NCBI RefSeq assembly: GCF_001865065.1
Contig: NZ_MJGN01000056.1
Span: 949 to 64,948, forward strand
Source: Curtobacterium sp. MCBA15_008
Lineage (GTDB): Bacteria; Actinomycetota; Actinomycetes; Actinomycetales; Microbacteriaceae
Length of the DNA: 64,000 bases
Direction: 5' to 3'
The notes under the pieces were generated by a model. It did no database searches, was not told where the DNA came from, and saw only the letters and a list, made by a program, of their open reading frames with translations. This document shows positions 43,506 to 51,251 of this stretch, piece after piece. Every line of letters begins with the position of its first letter. Positions within the stretch are counted from its first letter, which is position 1. A program made the translations under genes and the position numbers.

Positions 43506-46085
43506 TCAGGCGTCGGCCGCCTGCACCCGAAGGGCACGTTCGGTGCCGGCCAGGCTCTCGGTCACGATGCGACGCAGCGCCGGGGTCTCCGGGTGCGCCT
43601 CGAGCCACGCCGTCGCCGCGTCGCGGAGCTCGGCCGACGCGAGCGGCGCCGGGTAGAGGCCCGTGACGATGGTGTCGGCCATGTGGTAGCTGCGCTCGGC
43701 CCAGATGCGGGTGAGCACCTCGAAGTACCTCGGGACGAGGCCCTCGAGCACGACGGGGCTGTTCACGTGCTGGTACCCGACCGTGGTCTGGCGGACGATC
43801 GCGTTCGGCAGGTCCGACGAGTCGACGAGCGACGAGAAGGCGGCGAGCTTGCCCTCCGCCGTCGGGATCGTCGCACGGGCACGCGCTGCCGCCTGCTCGC
43901 CCGACGCCGTCTTGTCGGCGGCGAGTTCGGCGTCGACCTCGGCGTCGCCGGCAGCCCCCGCGAGGACGAGGCCCTCGAGCAGCTCCCAGCGCAGGTCGGT
44001 GTCGATCTCGAGCCCGTTCAGGGTCACCGAGCCGTCGCGGAGCCCGGCGAGCGTGGCGACGTGCTCGGGCGTCGAGGCGATCTGCGCGAAGAACTTCACG
44101 AACTGGAACTGCGCGTCCGAACCGGCCTCGGCCGAGGACGCGAGCTGCCAGAGCGTCTCGCCCACGGTACGGACGGCGGCGTCGGACTTCGCCGGTGCCA
44201 CGTAGTTCCGTGCCGTCAGCAGCAGCTGCGACAGCGTCGTGCGGATCGTCGTCGACTCGGTCTCGGTCGCGATGTTGCCGAGCACCAGTCGGACGTAGTC
44301 GCTGGCCGGCGACTCGGCGTCGCGGGTGGCGTCCCACATCGCGCCCCAGACGATGGAGCGGGCGAGCGGGTTCGCGATCGAGGCGAGGTGCTCGATCGCG
44401 GTGCGCCGCGAGTGCTCGTCGAGGCGGATCTTGGCGTACGCCAGGTCGTCGTCGTTGAGGAGCACGAGGTCGCCTCGGTGCACGCCGACGAGCTCGGGCA
44501 CGTCGGTGCGGGCGCCGTCGACGTCGATCTCGACACGGTGCGTGCGCTCGAGCTTGCCGCCCGAGGACGCGGTGTCGGCGCCGAACGGTGCCTCGGCGTC
44601 GGTCGTGAAGCCGTACACCCCGATCGCCAGCCGGTGTGGGCGCAGCGTCGGGTAGTCGGACGGGGCTTCCTGCAGGACGGCGAACGACGTGATCACGCCG
44701 GACTCGTCGACCTCGATCTCGGGGCGGAGCGTGTTCACGCCCGCCGTCTCGAGCCACAGCTTCGACCAGTCGGAGAGGTCACGGCCGCTCGTCGCCTCGA
44801 GCTCGACCAGCAGGTCGCGGAGCTCGGTGTTCGAGTGGTGGTGCTTCTTGAAGTACGCGGAGACCCCGGCGAAGAACGCGTCGATGCCGACCCACGCGAC
44901 GAGCTGCTTGAGGACCGAACCGCCCTTCGCGTAAGTGATGCCGTCGAAGTTGACCTGCACGTCCTCGAGGTCGTTGATCGTCGCGACGATCGGGTGCGTC
45001 GAGGGGAGCTGGTCCTGGCGGTAGGCCCAGGACTTCTCCATCGCCTGGAACGTGGTCCACGCCTCGGTCCACTCGGTGGCCTCGGCCGTGGCGATCGTCG
45101 ACGCCCACTCGGCGAACGACTCGTTGAGCCACAGGTCGTTCCACCACTTCATGGTGACGAGGTCGCCGAACCACATGTGCGCGAGCTCGTGCAGGATCGT
45201 GACGACCCGGCGCTCCTTGATGGCGTCGGTGACCTTCGAGCGGAAGACGTAGGTCTCCGTGAAGGTGACCGCGCCCGCGTTCTCCATCGCGCCGGCGTTG
45301 AACTCCGGCACGAACAGCTGGTCGTACTTCTCGAACGGGTACGCGACGTCGAACTTCTCCTCGTAGTAGGCGAAGCCCTTCTTCGTGATGTCGAAGACGT
45401 ACTCGGGGTCGAGGTACTCGGCGAGCGACTTGCGCGCGAACACCCCGAGCGGGATGGTGCGGCCGTCGCGGCTGGTCAGCTCGTCGCGGACGACCTCGTA
45501 CGGGCCGGCGACCAGGGCCGTGATGTAGCTGGAGATCTTCGCGGTCGGGGTGAACGACCACGTGGCGACGTCGCCGTCGACGTGCGGCTCCGGCGTGGGG
45601 GAGTTCGAGACGACCTGCCACCGCGACGGCGCCGTCACGGTGAAGGTGAACTCGGCCTTGAGGTCGGGCTGCTCGAACACGGCGAACATGCGACGCGAGT
45701 CGGGGACCTCGAACTGGGAGTACAGGTACACCTCATCGTCGACCGGGTCGACGAAGCGGTGCAGGCCCTCGCCCGTGTTCGTGTACAGCGCGTCCGCGAC
45801 GACGACGAGCTCGTTCTGCTCCTGCAGGTCGTCGAGCTGGATGCGGACGCCGTCGTTCACCGACGCGACGTCGAGCGCCGTGCCGTTCAGCGTGATCGAG
45901 TGCACGGTCTTCGTGATCGCGTCAATGAAGGTCGAGGCACCGGGCGTCGCGGTGAAGCGCACACGGGTGGTGCTGCCGAAGGTCTCGGCGCCGCGGGTCA
46001 GGTCGAGCTCGACGTCGTACGTCTGCAGGTCGACGATCGCGGCACGTTCCTGGGCTTCGATTCGGGTGAGGTTCTCTCCGGGCAC
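43506..46085 (-). CDS. pepN: Aminopeptidase N
   Basis: 859 residues, usual for actinobacterial M1 aminopeptidases. Motifs: GAMENAGAVTFTE (exopeptidase), HELAHMWFGDLVTMKWWNDLWLNESFAEW (HExxH-x18-E zinc site) and the conserved downstream Tyr region. It removes N-terminal residues from peptides in the cytosol. GTG 46085 is chosen: GGAG lies 5 nt upstream and the domain starts right after; a TAGGCT box at 46177-46182 would give an approximately 90-nt leader, making it one of the few non-leaderless first genes. Confidence 0.95.
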   Translation of the reverse strand: MPGENLTRIEAQERAAIVDLQTYDVELDLTRGAETFGSTTRVRFTATPGASTFIDAITKTVHSITLNGTALDVASVNDGVRIQLDDLQEQNELVVVADALYTNTGEGLHRFVDPVDDEVYLYSQFEVPDSRRMFAVFEQPDLKAEFTFTVTAPSRWQVVSNSPTPEPHVDGDVATWSFTPTAKISSYITALVAGPYEVVRDELTSRDGRTIPLGVFARKSLAEYLDPEYVFDITKKGFAYYEEKFDVAYPFEKYDQLFVPEFNAGAMENAGAVTFTETYVFRSKVTDAIKERRVVTILHELAHMWFGDLVTMKWWNDLWLNESFAEWASTIATAEATEWTEAWTTFQAMEKSWAYRQDQLPSTHPIVATINDLEDVQVNFDGITYAKGGSVLKQLVAWVGIDAFFAGVSAYFKKHHHSNTELRDLLVELEATSGRDLSDWSKLWLETAGVNTLRPEIEVDESGVITSFAVLQEAPSDYPTLRPHRLAIGVYGFTTDAEAPFGADTASSGGKLERTHRVEIDVDGARTDVPELVGVHRGDLVLLNDDDLAYAKIRLDEHSRRTAIEHLASIANPLARSIVWGAMWDATRDAESPASDYVRLVLGNIATETESTTIRTTLSQLLLTARNYVAPAKSDAAVRTVGETLWQLASSAEAGSDAQFQFVKFFAQIASTPEHVATLAGLRDGSVTLNGLEIDTDLRWELLEGLVLAGAAGDAEVDAELAADKTASGEQAAARARATIPTAEGKLAAFSSLVDSSDLPNAIVRQTTVGYQHVNSPVVLEGLVPRYFEVLTRIWAERSYHMADTIVTGLYPAPLASAELRDAATAWLEAHPETPALRRIVTESLAGTERALRVQAADA

Positions 46086-46193
46086 GGACGCTCCATCTTC
46101 GCTGGGGACACGGACGATCGATGTCCGCGTGGGGGAGTCCCGGCACGGCGTCGTGCACCGGCGGGACGATGCGACCAGCCTAGCGACGAGGCG

Positions 46194-46199
46194 TAGGGT
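46194..46199 (+). promoter_or_regulatory. -10 box of leaderless DsbA-like gene
   Basis: TAGGGT, 6 nt before GTG 46206; divergent from the pepN promoter. Confidence 0.5.
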
Positions 46200-46205
46200 C
46201 GCAGC

Positions 46206-46850
46206 GTGACGGACACGACTGTGGACAAGACGACCGACGAGCGCACCGCTGTGGAGTTCTGGTTCGACCCGAACTGCCCCTGGGCCTGGATGACGAGCCG
46301 CTGGGTCGGTGAGGTCGCGCAGCACCGCGACCTCGACGTCACGTGGAAGGTGATGAGCCTCTTCGTCCTCAACGAGGACCAGGACGTCCCCGCCGACTAC
46401 AAGGAGCGCCTGCACGCGGGCCAGGTCTACCCGCGGATCGTCACGGCCGCGAGGCTCCGGCTCGGGCAGGACATCGTCAAGCCGCTCTACGACGCGCTCG
46501 GCGAGCACATCCACCACCGCCAGGAGAAGGACCCCGAGCAGGTCGTGCCCGCAGTGCTCCAGGAACTCGGCCTCGACGCCGACCTGCTCGAGTACGCCTG
46601 GACCGACGAGGTCGACCAGGCGGTGCGAGCCAGCCACGAGGACGGCATCGACCGCGTCGGGCAGGACGTCGGCACGCCGGTCATCGCCGTCGAGGGCACC
46701 GCCTTCTTCGGCCCGGTCATCTCGCCGGCCCCGAAGGGCCAGGAAGCGCTCGACCTGTGGGACGGCGTCGTCGCCGTCGCGAAGGTCCCCGCCTTCTTCG
46801 AGCTGAAGCGATCCCGCACCGTCGGTCCGATCTTCGACACCACGGACTGA
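46206..46850 (+). CDS. DsbA-like protein, mycothiol-dependent nitroreductase (Rv2466c) type
   Basis: 214 residues. VEFWFDPNCPWAWMTSRWVGEVAQHRDLDVTWKVMSLFVLNE matches the N-terminus of the actinobacterial DsbA-fold family represented by M. tuberculosis Rv2466c, and VGTPVIAVEGTAFFGPVISPAP contains the cis-Pro loop. The active site here is CPWAW, i.e. a single Cys where the disulfide oxidoreductases have CxxC. This fits a mycothiol-linked reductase rather than a disulfide-forming enzyme. It has no signal peptide and is cytoplasmic. Confidence 0.82.
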   Translation: MTDTTVDKTTDERTAVEFWFDPNCPWAWMTSRWVGEVAQHRDLDVTWKVMSLFVLNEDQDVPADYKERLHAGQVYPRIVTAARLRLGQDIVKPLYDALGEHIHHRQEKDPEQVVPAVLQELGLDADLLEYAWTDEVDQAVRASHEDGIDRVGQDVGTPVIAVEGTAFFGPVISPAPKGQEALDLWDGVVAVAKVPAFFELKRSRTVGPIFDTTD

Positions 46851-46862
46851 CGGACTGACGGA

Positions 46863-46898
46863 CTGGAGGCGCGGTGCGGGCTGGCACCGCGCCTCCAG
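46863..46898. repeat. GGAGGCGCG-family hairpin after the DsbA-like gene
   Basis: 15-bp arms (CTGGAGGCGCGGTGC / complement) with a 6-nt loop, 12 bp after the stop codon. Confidence 0.85.
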
Positions 46899-46919
46899 GG
46901 CCCGCTGTCGCGGTGAGGG

Positions 46920-47384
46920 ATGCGAATGAACGAACTGACCTACTTCGTCCTCGCGGCGACCTACAACGGGACGGGTGAGAACCTCTGGGGCTGGACCGCG
47001 GCCTTCGAGATCGAACGACACCGTCCCCGCGAAGAGACGCGCGAGTGGGTACTCGCCAACCTCCGCCATCTGCTCACAGAGGGGCTCGTGTCCGTCGGAA
47101 CCTACGAACCGGACGGGCGCGGACGAGCCGGCTGGGACGAGTGGCAGGGCACGCCTGACGAGATCGTCGAACGAGTCGCTGCGATCTACACCTCGGAGAC
47201 GGGTGAGGTCGAGGTTCCCTTCTGGGACTGCTACGTCATGGACACGCCGAAGGGCGACGCTCTGTTCGAAGCCGAGCGCGCCCGACGCATCGCGGCCGGC
47301 CTCGATCCCCTCGCGAGGGATGACGGGATCTGGGACGAGGACGGCAACGTCATCGAAGAACGCGGAGACGAGATCGTTGTCTGA
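46920..47384 (+). CDS. Unknown small protein, paralogue A
   Basis: 154 residues (or 152 from ATG 46926). Acidic, alpha/beta-like: NELTYFVLAATYNGTGENLWGWTAAFEIER, a helical ETREWVLANLRHLLTEGLVSVGTYEPDG segment, GWDEWQGTPDEIVERVAAIY, and a C-terminus IWDEDGNVIEE.GDEIVV. The next gene is a paralogue with the same start (NELTY) and same end. It has no recognised domain. Codon use is less GC-biased than its neighbours (many GAA, GTT, CTT). The pattern resembles small, rapidly diversifying actinobacterial proteins such as immunity proteins, but I cannot show that. Confidence 0.7.
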   Translation: MRMNELTYFVLAATYNGTGENLWGWTAAFEIERHRPREETREWVLANLRHLLTEGLVSVGTYEPDGRGRAGWDEWQGTPDEIVERVAAIYTSETGEVEVPFWDCYVMDTPKGDALFEAERARRIAAGLDPLARDDGIWDEDGNVIEERGDEIVV

Positions 47385-47416
47385 CGCCTGGCTTGAGTAC
47401 CCACGGAGGGACGCCG

Positions 47417-47872
47417 TTGAACGAGCTGACGTACCAACTCCTCGCTGACGTGTCCGATGAGGTCGATTCGGATCTGTACGGGTGGCACATCGGCATCGCC
47501 GCGAGGACACACGAAGCGGAGGAGATCGTGCAGGGCCGAGTCCTCGACTACCTGCGCGACCTGCTCCGGGCGAACTTGGTCGGTCTCGGGTCGATCGAAG
47601 CCGACGCCGAGGGCAGGGGCGTGTGGTCGAACTGGCGAGGTGACGTCCCTGAACTCGTGGAACGGGCAGCGGCGCGGTACGGGCGCTCCGACACGGTGTG
47701 GAACCTCCTGGTGACCGGAACGCCACACGGGGTGGCCGTGTTCGAGGCGGAGGAAGCGCGGCGAGAGGCCGCGGGGCAAGATCCCTGGGCACATGTCGAC
47801 GACCGCTTCGGAGGGATCTGGGACGAAGACGGCAACGTCATCGAAGAACACGGAGACGAGATCGTTGTCTGA
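47417..47872 (+). CDS. Unknown small protein, paralogue B
   Basis: 151 residues from TTG 47417, chosen because GGAGGG lies exactly 6 nt upstream and NELTY aligns with paralogue A; an ATG/other start upstream would have no such support. Shares the scheme NELTY...LYGWHIGI...EEIVQGRVLDYLRDLLRANLVGLGSIEADA...WRGDVPELVERAAARYG and ends IWDEDGNVIEEHGDEIVV. Its last 48 bp are nearly identical in DNA to the end of paralogue A (47341-47388 vs 47829-47876, one difference), although the rest has diverged strongly. Confidence 0.7.
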   Translation: MNELTYQLLADVSDEVDSDLYGWHIGIAARTHEAEEIVQGRVLDYLRDLLRANLVGLGSIEADAEGRGVWSNWRGDVPELVERAAARYGRSDTVWNLLVTGTPHGVAVFEAEEARREAAGQDPWAHVDDRFGGIWDEDGNVIEEHGDEIVV

Positions 47873-48473
47873 CGCCGGCCTCGAGCACGTCCCGTTCCCT
47901 GCCGAAGAGGTCCGCGCGATGCCGGACGGCTCGATCGTCGCGATGCGGGAACCGCTCCCCGGGCGCGAGTCGTACATCGACGTCATCCCGCCCGTTGATG
48001 CCGGGGACCCCCGGGTCCAGCGACGCAGAGTCAGGCACGATGACGGCCTTGCACCGAGCGCCGAACCAGCGCCGCGGACACCCGACGAGCAGCTGCTCCT
48101 CGACCTGACGGAGTTCAACCGGAACGGGTGCGCGACCGACCTCCGCGCGCTGCACCGCATGGTGCGCACCGACCACGAACCCGACGCCACCCGCGCCCGG
48201 GCGATGGCGCTGCGGGCCGTCGAGATCGGCCTCCGCCGGGGTCTCCTGACGAGCGGGGTGTTCGTCCGGGCAGGTTCGGAGCTCGCGTTCGTCGCACCCG
48301 AGCCGAGCGCCGCGGACCGGATCGCGACCGTTCGGGAACGCTACGTCGTCGCTCCCGACGCCGGAGAGCCCGACGGAGACCTGGCGAACTCCGTCTGGCT
48401 GATGAACACGGCGGACGGGGAGCGGTACGCGCGGACGCACAGTGCCGATCCGGCGATGCCCGGCGACGACTGA
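47865..48473 (+). CDS. Unknown protein downstream of the paralogue pair
   Basis: 202 residues from TTG 47865, overlapping paralogue B by 8 bp, with GGAGA about 8 nt upstream; ATG 47919 is an alternative. N-terminal part: LEHVPFPAEEVRAMPDGSIVAMREPLPGRESYIDVIPP. C-terminal part: LLLDLTEFNRNGCATDLRALHRMVRTDHEPDATRARAMALRAVEIGLRRGLLTSGVFVRAG, which looks helical. No recognised domain. A truncated copy of its first codons (LSDAWLEYP...) follows paralogue A at about 47377, showing that the junction was duplicated together with the paralogue. Confidence 0.6.
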   Translation: MSDAGLEHVPFPAEEVRAMPDGSIVAMREPLPGRESYIDVIPPVDAGDPRVQRRRVRHDDGLAPSAEPAPRTPDEQLLLDLTEFNRNGCATDLRALHRMVRTDHEPDATRARAMALRAVEIGLRRGLLTSGVFVRAGSELAFVAPEPSAADRIATVRERYVVAPDAGEPDGDLANSVWLMNTADGERYARTHSADPAMPGDD

Positions 48474-48491
48474 GTGCGCCCGCGACGCGCC

Positions 48492-48551
48492 GCACAACCG
48501 AAGTACGTCCGAACCACGGAAGAGCGCAGTTCGCGCGCACTTCGGTTGTGC
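48492..48551. repeat. 60-bp inverted-repeat element between convergent genes
   Basis: GCACAACCGAAGT (48492-48504) and ACTTCGGTTGTGC (48539-48551) are perfect 13-bp terminal inverted repeats around 34 bp. Same design as the 72-bp and 57-bp families but unrelated sequence. Confidence 0.8.
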
Positions 48552-48570
48552 GAAGCGCACGTGGCGGGAC

Positions 48571-48624
48571 GCCGCCGCAGCCGCAGCCGCAGCCGCGGCA
48601 GCGGCAGCGGCCGCAGCAGCCGCG
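48571..48624. repeat. GCAGCC/GGCAGC low-complexity tract
   Basis: Repeated GCAGCC followed by GGCAGC/GCAGCC hexamers between the unknown gene and the GNAT gene, i.e. a self-complementary simple repeat. No gene. Confidence 0.7.
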
Positions 48625-49143
48625 TCACGCCAGCGGCAGCCGCATGAGCGTCAGGTCGAGCCACCGGTCGAACTTCCTGCCGACCTCGGGCACGACCGCC
48701 ACGGTGGTGAACCCGAGGCGCTCGTGCAGGGCGATCGACCCCGTGTTGGTACTGCAGATGCCGGCCATCATCACGTGCCGCCCCTCGGCGGTGGCACGCG
48801 CGACCAGCTCGGTCATCAGCGTCGTCGCGATGCCCCGACCGCGGAACGCTTCGACGACGTAGACGCTGTGCTCGACGGTCAGCCGGTAGCCCTGGTGCGG
48901 CCGCCACTGCGAGTACGTGGCGTAGCCGGCGACCTGCCCGTCGACCTCGGCGACGATCACCGGGTACCCGTCCGCCTGGCGCTCGGCGAGCCACGCGTCG
49001 AAGTACGAGCGGGGGTGCGGCACCTCCTGCCAGATGGCGGTGGAGTGCAGGACGGCGTCGACGTGCAGGGCGTGCACGACGTCGAGGTCGGCCGGGGTGC
49101 AGTCGCGGATCACGACCCCGTCCGTCGCATATGCTGTCGTCAT
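48625..49143 (-). CDS. GNAT acetyltransferase, phosphinothricin-acetyltransferase-like
   Basis: 172 residues. GNAT fold with VIRDCTPADLDVVHALH at the start, VAEVDGQVAGYATYSQWRPHQGYRLTVEHSVYV in the middle and FRGRGIATTLMTELVARATAEG as the acetyl-CoA-binding motif A, then MMAGICSTNTGSIALHERLGF. The order resembles the PAT/Bar family that acetylates amino-acid analogues. Its ATG (49143-49141) overlaps the start codon of the divergent regulator. A GTG at the conserved VVIRD would shorten it by ten codons. Confidence 0.85.
   Translation of the reverse strand: MTTAYATDGVVIRDCTPADLDVVHALHVDAVLHSTAIWQEVPHPRSYFDAWLAERQADGYPVIVAEVDGQVAGYATYSQWRPHQGYRLTVEHSVYVVEAFRGRGIATTLMTELVARATAEGRHVMMAGICSTNTGSIALHERLGFTTVAVVPEVGRKFDRWLDLTLMRLPLA
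49130..49135 (+). promoter_or_regulatory. -10 box of leaderless XRE-cupin gene
   Basis: TATGCT, 6 nt before ATG 49142; it lies inside the first codons of the divergent GNAT gene. Confidence 0.5.
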
Positions 49144-49735
49144 GTCTCACATCGTAGACGACGAGCAACGCCTCGGCGAACGGCTGCAGCGCCTCCGCAC
49201 CGAGCGGAAGTGGAGCCTGACCGAACTCGCGGAGGAGTCGGGGGTCTCCCGCGCGATGATCAACCGCGTCGAGCGTGGGGTGTCCAGCCCGACCGCGACC
49301 ATCCTCGGCCGGTTGTCCGGCGCCTTCGGGCTCACCGTGTCACAGCTGCTCGACGAAGCCCTCGACCACGAGGTGCCCCGGGGAGCCGATCCCGACGACG
49401 CGCGCGGCGTCCAGCGCGGCGCGACCGCGGACTCCTGGACCGATCCCGAGACCGGGTACCGGCGCCGTCCGGTCTCGAGCGCGTCCTTCCCCGCGGACGT
49501 GACCGAGGTGCGCCTCCCGGCCGGCCGCGAGGTCGCCTACCCGGCGTCGGCGTACGCGTTCCTGCGGCACTGCATCTGGGTGGTCGACGGAACCCTGGAG
49601 GTCGTCGTCGGCGGCGAGTCCACCCGGCTCGGCGCAGGGGACCGGATCGAGCTCGGGGAGCCTGCCGACGTCGTGTACCGGAACCCCGGCGAGGACCCCG
49701 TGCGGTACGTCGTCGTCGTGGTCCGGGGGCAGTAG
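49142..49735 (+). CDS. XRE-family regulator with C-terminal cupin
   Basis: 197 residues. HTH of the Cro/C1 type (LGERLQRLRTERKWSLTELAEESGVSRAMINRVERGVSSPTATILGRLSGAFGL), followed by a cupin domain (residues about 110-190, VTEVRLPAGREVAYPASAYAF...WVVDGTLEVVVGGESTRLGAGDRIEL). These proteins sense small ligands via the cupin and often regulate the adjacent gene; here the divergent GNAT gene shares the promoter. Start decided by the -10 box 6 nt upstream. Confidence 0.88.
   Translation: MSHIVDDEQRLGERLQRLRTERKWSLTELAEESGVSRAMINRVERGVSSPTATILGRLSGAFGLTVSQLLDEALDHEVPRGADPDDARGVQRGATADSWTDPETGYRRRPVSSASFPADVTEVRLPAGREVAYPASAYAFLRHCIWVVDGTLEVVVGGESTRLGAGDRIELGEPADVVYRNPGEDPVRYVVVVVRGQ
49151..49156 (-). 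promoter_or_regulatory. -10 box of leaderless GNAT gene
   Basis: TACGAT on the minus strand, 7 nt before ATG 49143; it lies inside the first codons of the XRE-cupin gene. Confidence 0.5.
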
Positions 49736-49744
49736 GCGCAGGAA

Positions 49745-49750
49745 TAGGAT
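49745..49750 (+). promoter_or_regulatory. -10 box of rpiB
   Basis: TAGGAT, 7 nt before ATG 49758. AGGA inside it could also act as a ribosome site. Confidence 0.45.
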
Positions 49751-49757
49751 CGGTTCC

Positions 49758-50246
49758 ATGCGCATCCACCTCGGAACGGACCACGCCGGCCTCGAGTTCA
49801 ACAAGACCCTCAACGCCCACCTCACCGAAGCCGGGCACGAGGTGGTGGACCACGGTCCGACCGAGTACGACGCGCTCGACGACTACCCCTCGTTCTGCAT
49901 CAACGCCGCGCACGCCGTGGTGCAGGACCAGCGCGCGGGTGTCCAGGCGCTCGGCGTCGTGTTCGGTGGCTCCGGCAACGGCGAGCAGATCGCCGCGAAC
50001 AAGGTCGAGGGCATCCGGGCAGCGCTCGTCTGGAACGAGTCGACGGCGCTCCTGGCCCGCCAGCACAACGACGCGAACGTCATCTCGATCGGCGCGCGCC
50101 AGCACACCGAGGAAGAGGCGATCCGCTTCGTGGACCTCTTCATCGCCGAGCCGTTCTCGGGCGAGGAGCGTCACGCCCGCCGTATCGCGCAGCTGGCCGA
50201 GTACGAGCAGACCGGACTGATCGCCGGCAAGCAGATCGACCAGTAA
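49758..50246 (+). CDS. rpiB: Ribose-5-phosphate isomerase B
   Basis: 162 residues. MRIHLGTDHAGLEFNKTL with the conserved Asp-His, then VVFGGSGNGEQIAANKVEGIRAALVWNESTALLARQHNDANVISIGAR. The active-site Cys of E. coli RpiB is absent; the Glu in GNGEQ is the catalytic base known for M. tuberculosis-type enzymes, so it belongs to that group. It interconverts ribose-5-P and ribulose-5-P. Followed 28 bp later by a DNA glycosylase gene. Confidence 0.95.
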   Translation: MRIHLGTDHAGLEFNKTLNAHLTEAGHEVVDHGPTEYDALDDYPSFCINAAHAVVQDQRAGVQALGVVFGGSGNGEQIAANKVEGIRAALVWNESTALLARQHNDANVISIGARQHTEEEAIRFVDLFIAEPFSGEERHARRIAQLAEYEQTGLIAGKQIDQ

Positions 50247-50274
50247 CGTCAGCGGCCGCGAGTAGACAAGAGCA

Positions 50275-51204
50275 ATGCCCGAGGGTCACTCCGTCCACCG
50301 CATCGCCAACCAGTTCTCCCGGCACTTCGTCGGCAAACGCTGCGAGGTGTCGAGCCCGCAGGGGCGCTTCGCCGCCGGCGCGGCACAGCTCGACGGCAAG
50401 AAGATGATCGCCGCCCGCGCCGTAGCGAAGCAGATGTTCCTCGAGTTCGAAGGGGACCTGTTCCTCCGTGTCCACCTCGGACTGTACGGAGCGTGGGACT
50501 TCGCGGGCGACCTGTCGACCGCGACCGCCCTGTCGGCGGACGACGACGGCGAGGAGTCGCTCACGTCGATCGGAGCACCCCGCCTGGCGCGCTACCGGAT
50601 GGCCGAGCAGGAAAAGGTGGAGGACCCGATCGAGTCCTTCCCGCCGGACCCGGTGGGCCAGGTGCGCGTCCGGATCCTCACCGACGACACCGTCGCCGAC
50701 CTCCGTGGTCCGACGGCGTGCGTGGTGGAGACCCCGGCCGAGGTGCAGCAGGCACTCGACAAGCTCGGTCCGGACCCGATGAACGACGACGGACCCGAGG
50801 CCGAGAAGGCCTTCGTGGACAACGTCCGGAAGCGCAACGTGGCAATCGGCCAGCTGCTGATGGACCAGTCCGTGGTGGCGGGCATCGGCAACATCTACCG
50901 CGCCGAGCTGCTGTTCCGGCAGCGCATCGACCCGTACAAGCCGGGCAAGAAGATCACCGTGAAGCAGGCAAAGGCACTGTGGGCGGACTGGTCGAAGCTC
51001 CTGCACGACGGCGTCCGCGACGGCCTGATGCTGACGATGGACGGCTTGTCCGAGGCCGAGCTGAAGAAGGCGAAGCGCTCCCGGAAGGACCGGCACTGGG
51101 TGTACCACCGCCAGGGTGAGCCCTGCCGGGTGTGCGGCACCGAGATCCGGATGGCGGACATGGCCGGCCGGAAGCTCTACTGGTGCCCGAAGGACCAGAA
51201 GTAG
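50275..51204 (+). CDS. Fpg/Nei-family DNA glycosylase with incomplete zinc finger
   Basis: 309 residues. MPEGHSVHRIANQF carries the catalytic Pro/Glu of the family and the MPEGH start of Nei2-like enzymes; AKQMFLEFEGDLFLRVHLGLYG contains the Lys and the H2TH-preceding strand; VVAGIGNIYRAELLFRQRIDP is the H2TH region. The C-terminal finger is CRVCGTEIR...YWCPKDQK: three cysteines are present but the fourth position is Asp. It removes oxidised pyrimidines or purines. The damaged finger may still bind via other residues, or the enzyme may be of the zinc-less type. Confidence 0.88.
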   Translation: MPEGHSVHRIANQFSRHFVGKRCEVSSPQGRFAAGAAQLDGKKMIAARAVAKQMFLEFEGDLFLRVHLGLYGAWDFAGDLSTATALSADDDGEESLTSIGAPRLARYRMAEQEKVEDPIESFPPDPVGQVRVRILTDDTVADLRGPTACVVETPAEVQQALDKLGPDPMNDDGPEAEKAFVDNVRKRNVAIGQLLMDQSVVAGIGNIYRAELLFRQRIDPYKPGKKITVKQAKALWADWSKLLHDGVRDGLMLTMDGLSEAELKKAKRSRKDRHWVYHRQGEPCRVCGTEIRMADMAGRKLYWCPKDQK

Positions 51205-51251
51205 CGCGGGTCCGGAGCCGCCGACACCCGCGCCACGGGCACACCGCCGCG

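Noticed and set aside
46920-48473. Toxin-antitoxin or phage-defence system
   Set aside because: None of the three proteins shows a recognisable nuclease, HTH, TIR, kinase or known antitoxin fold; context alone is not enough.
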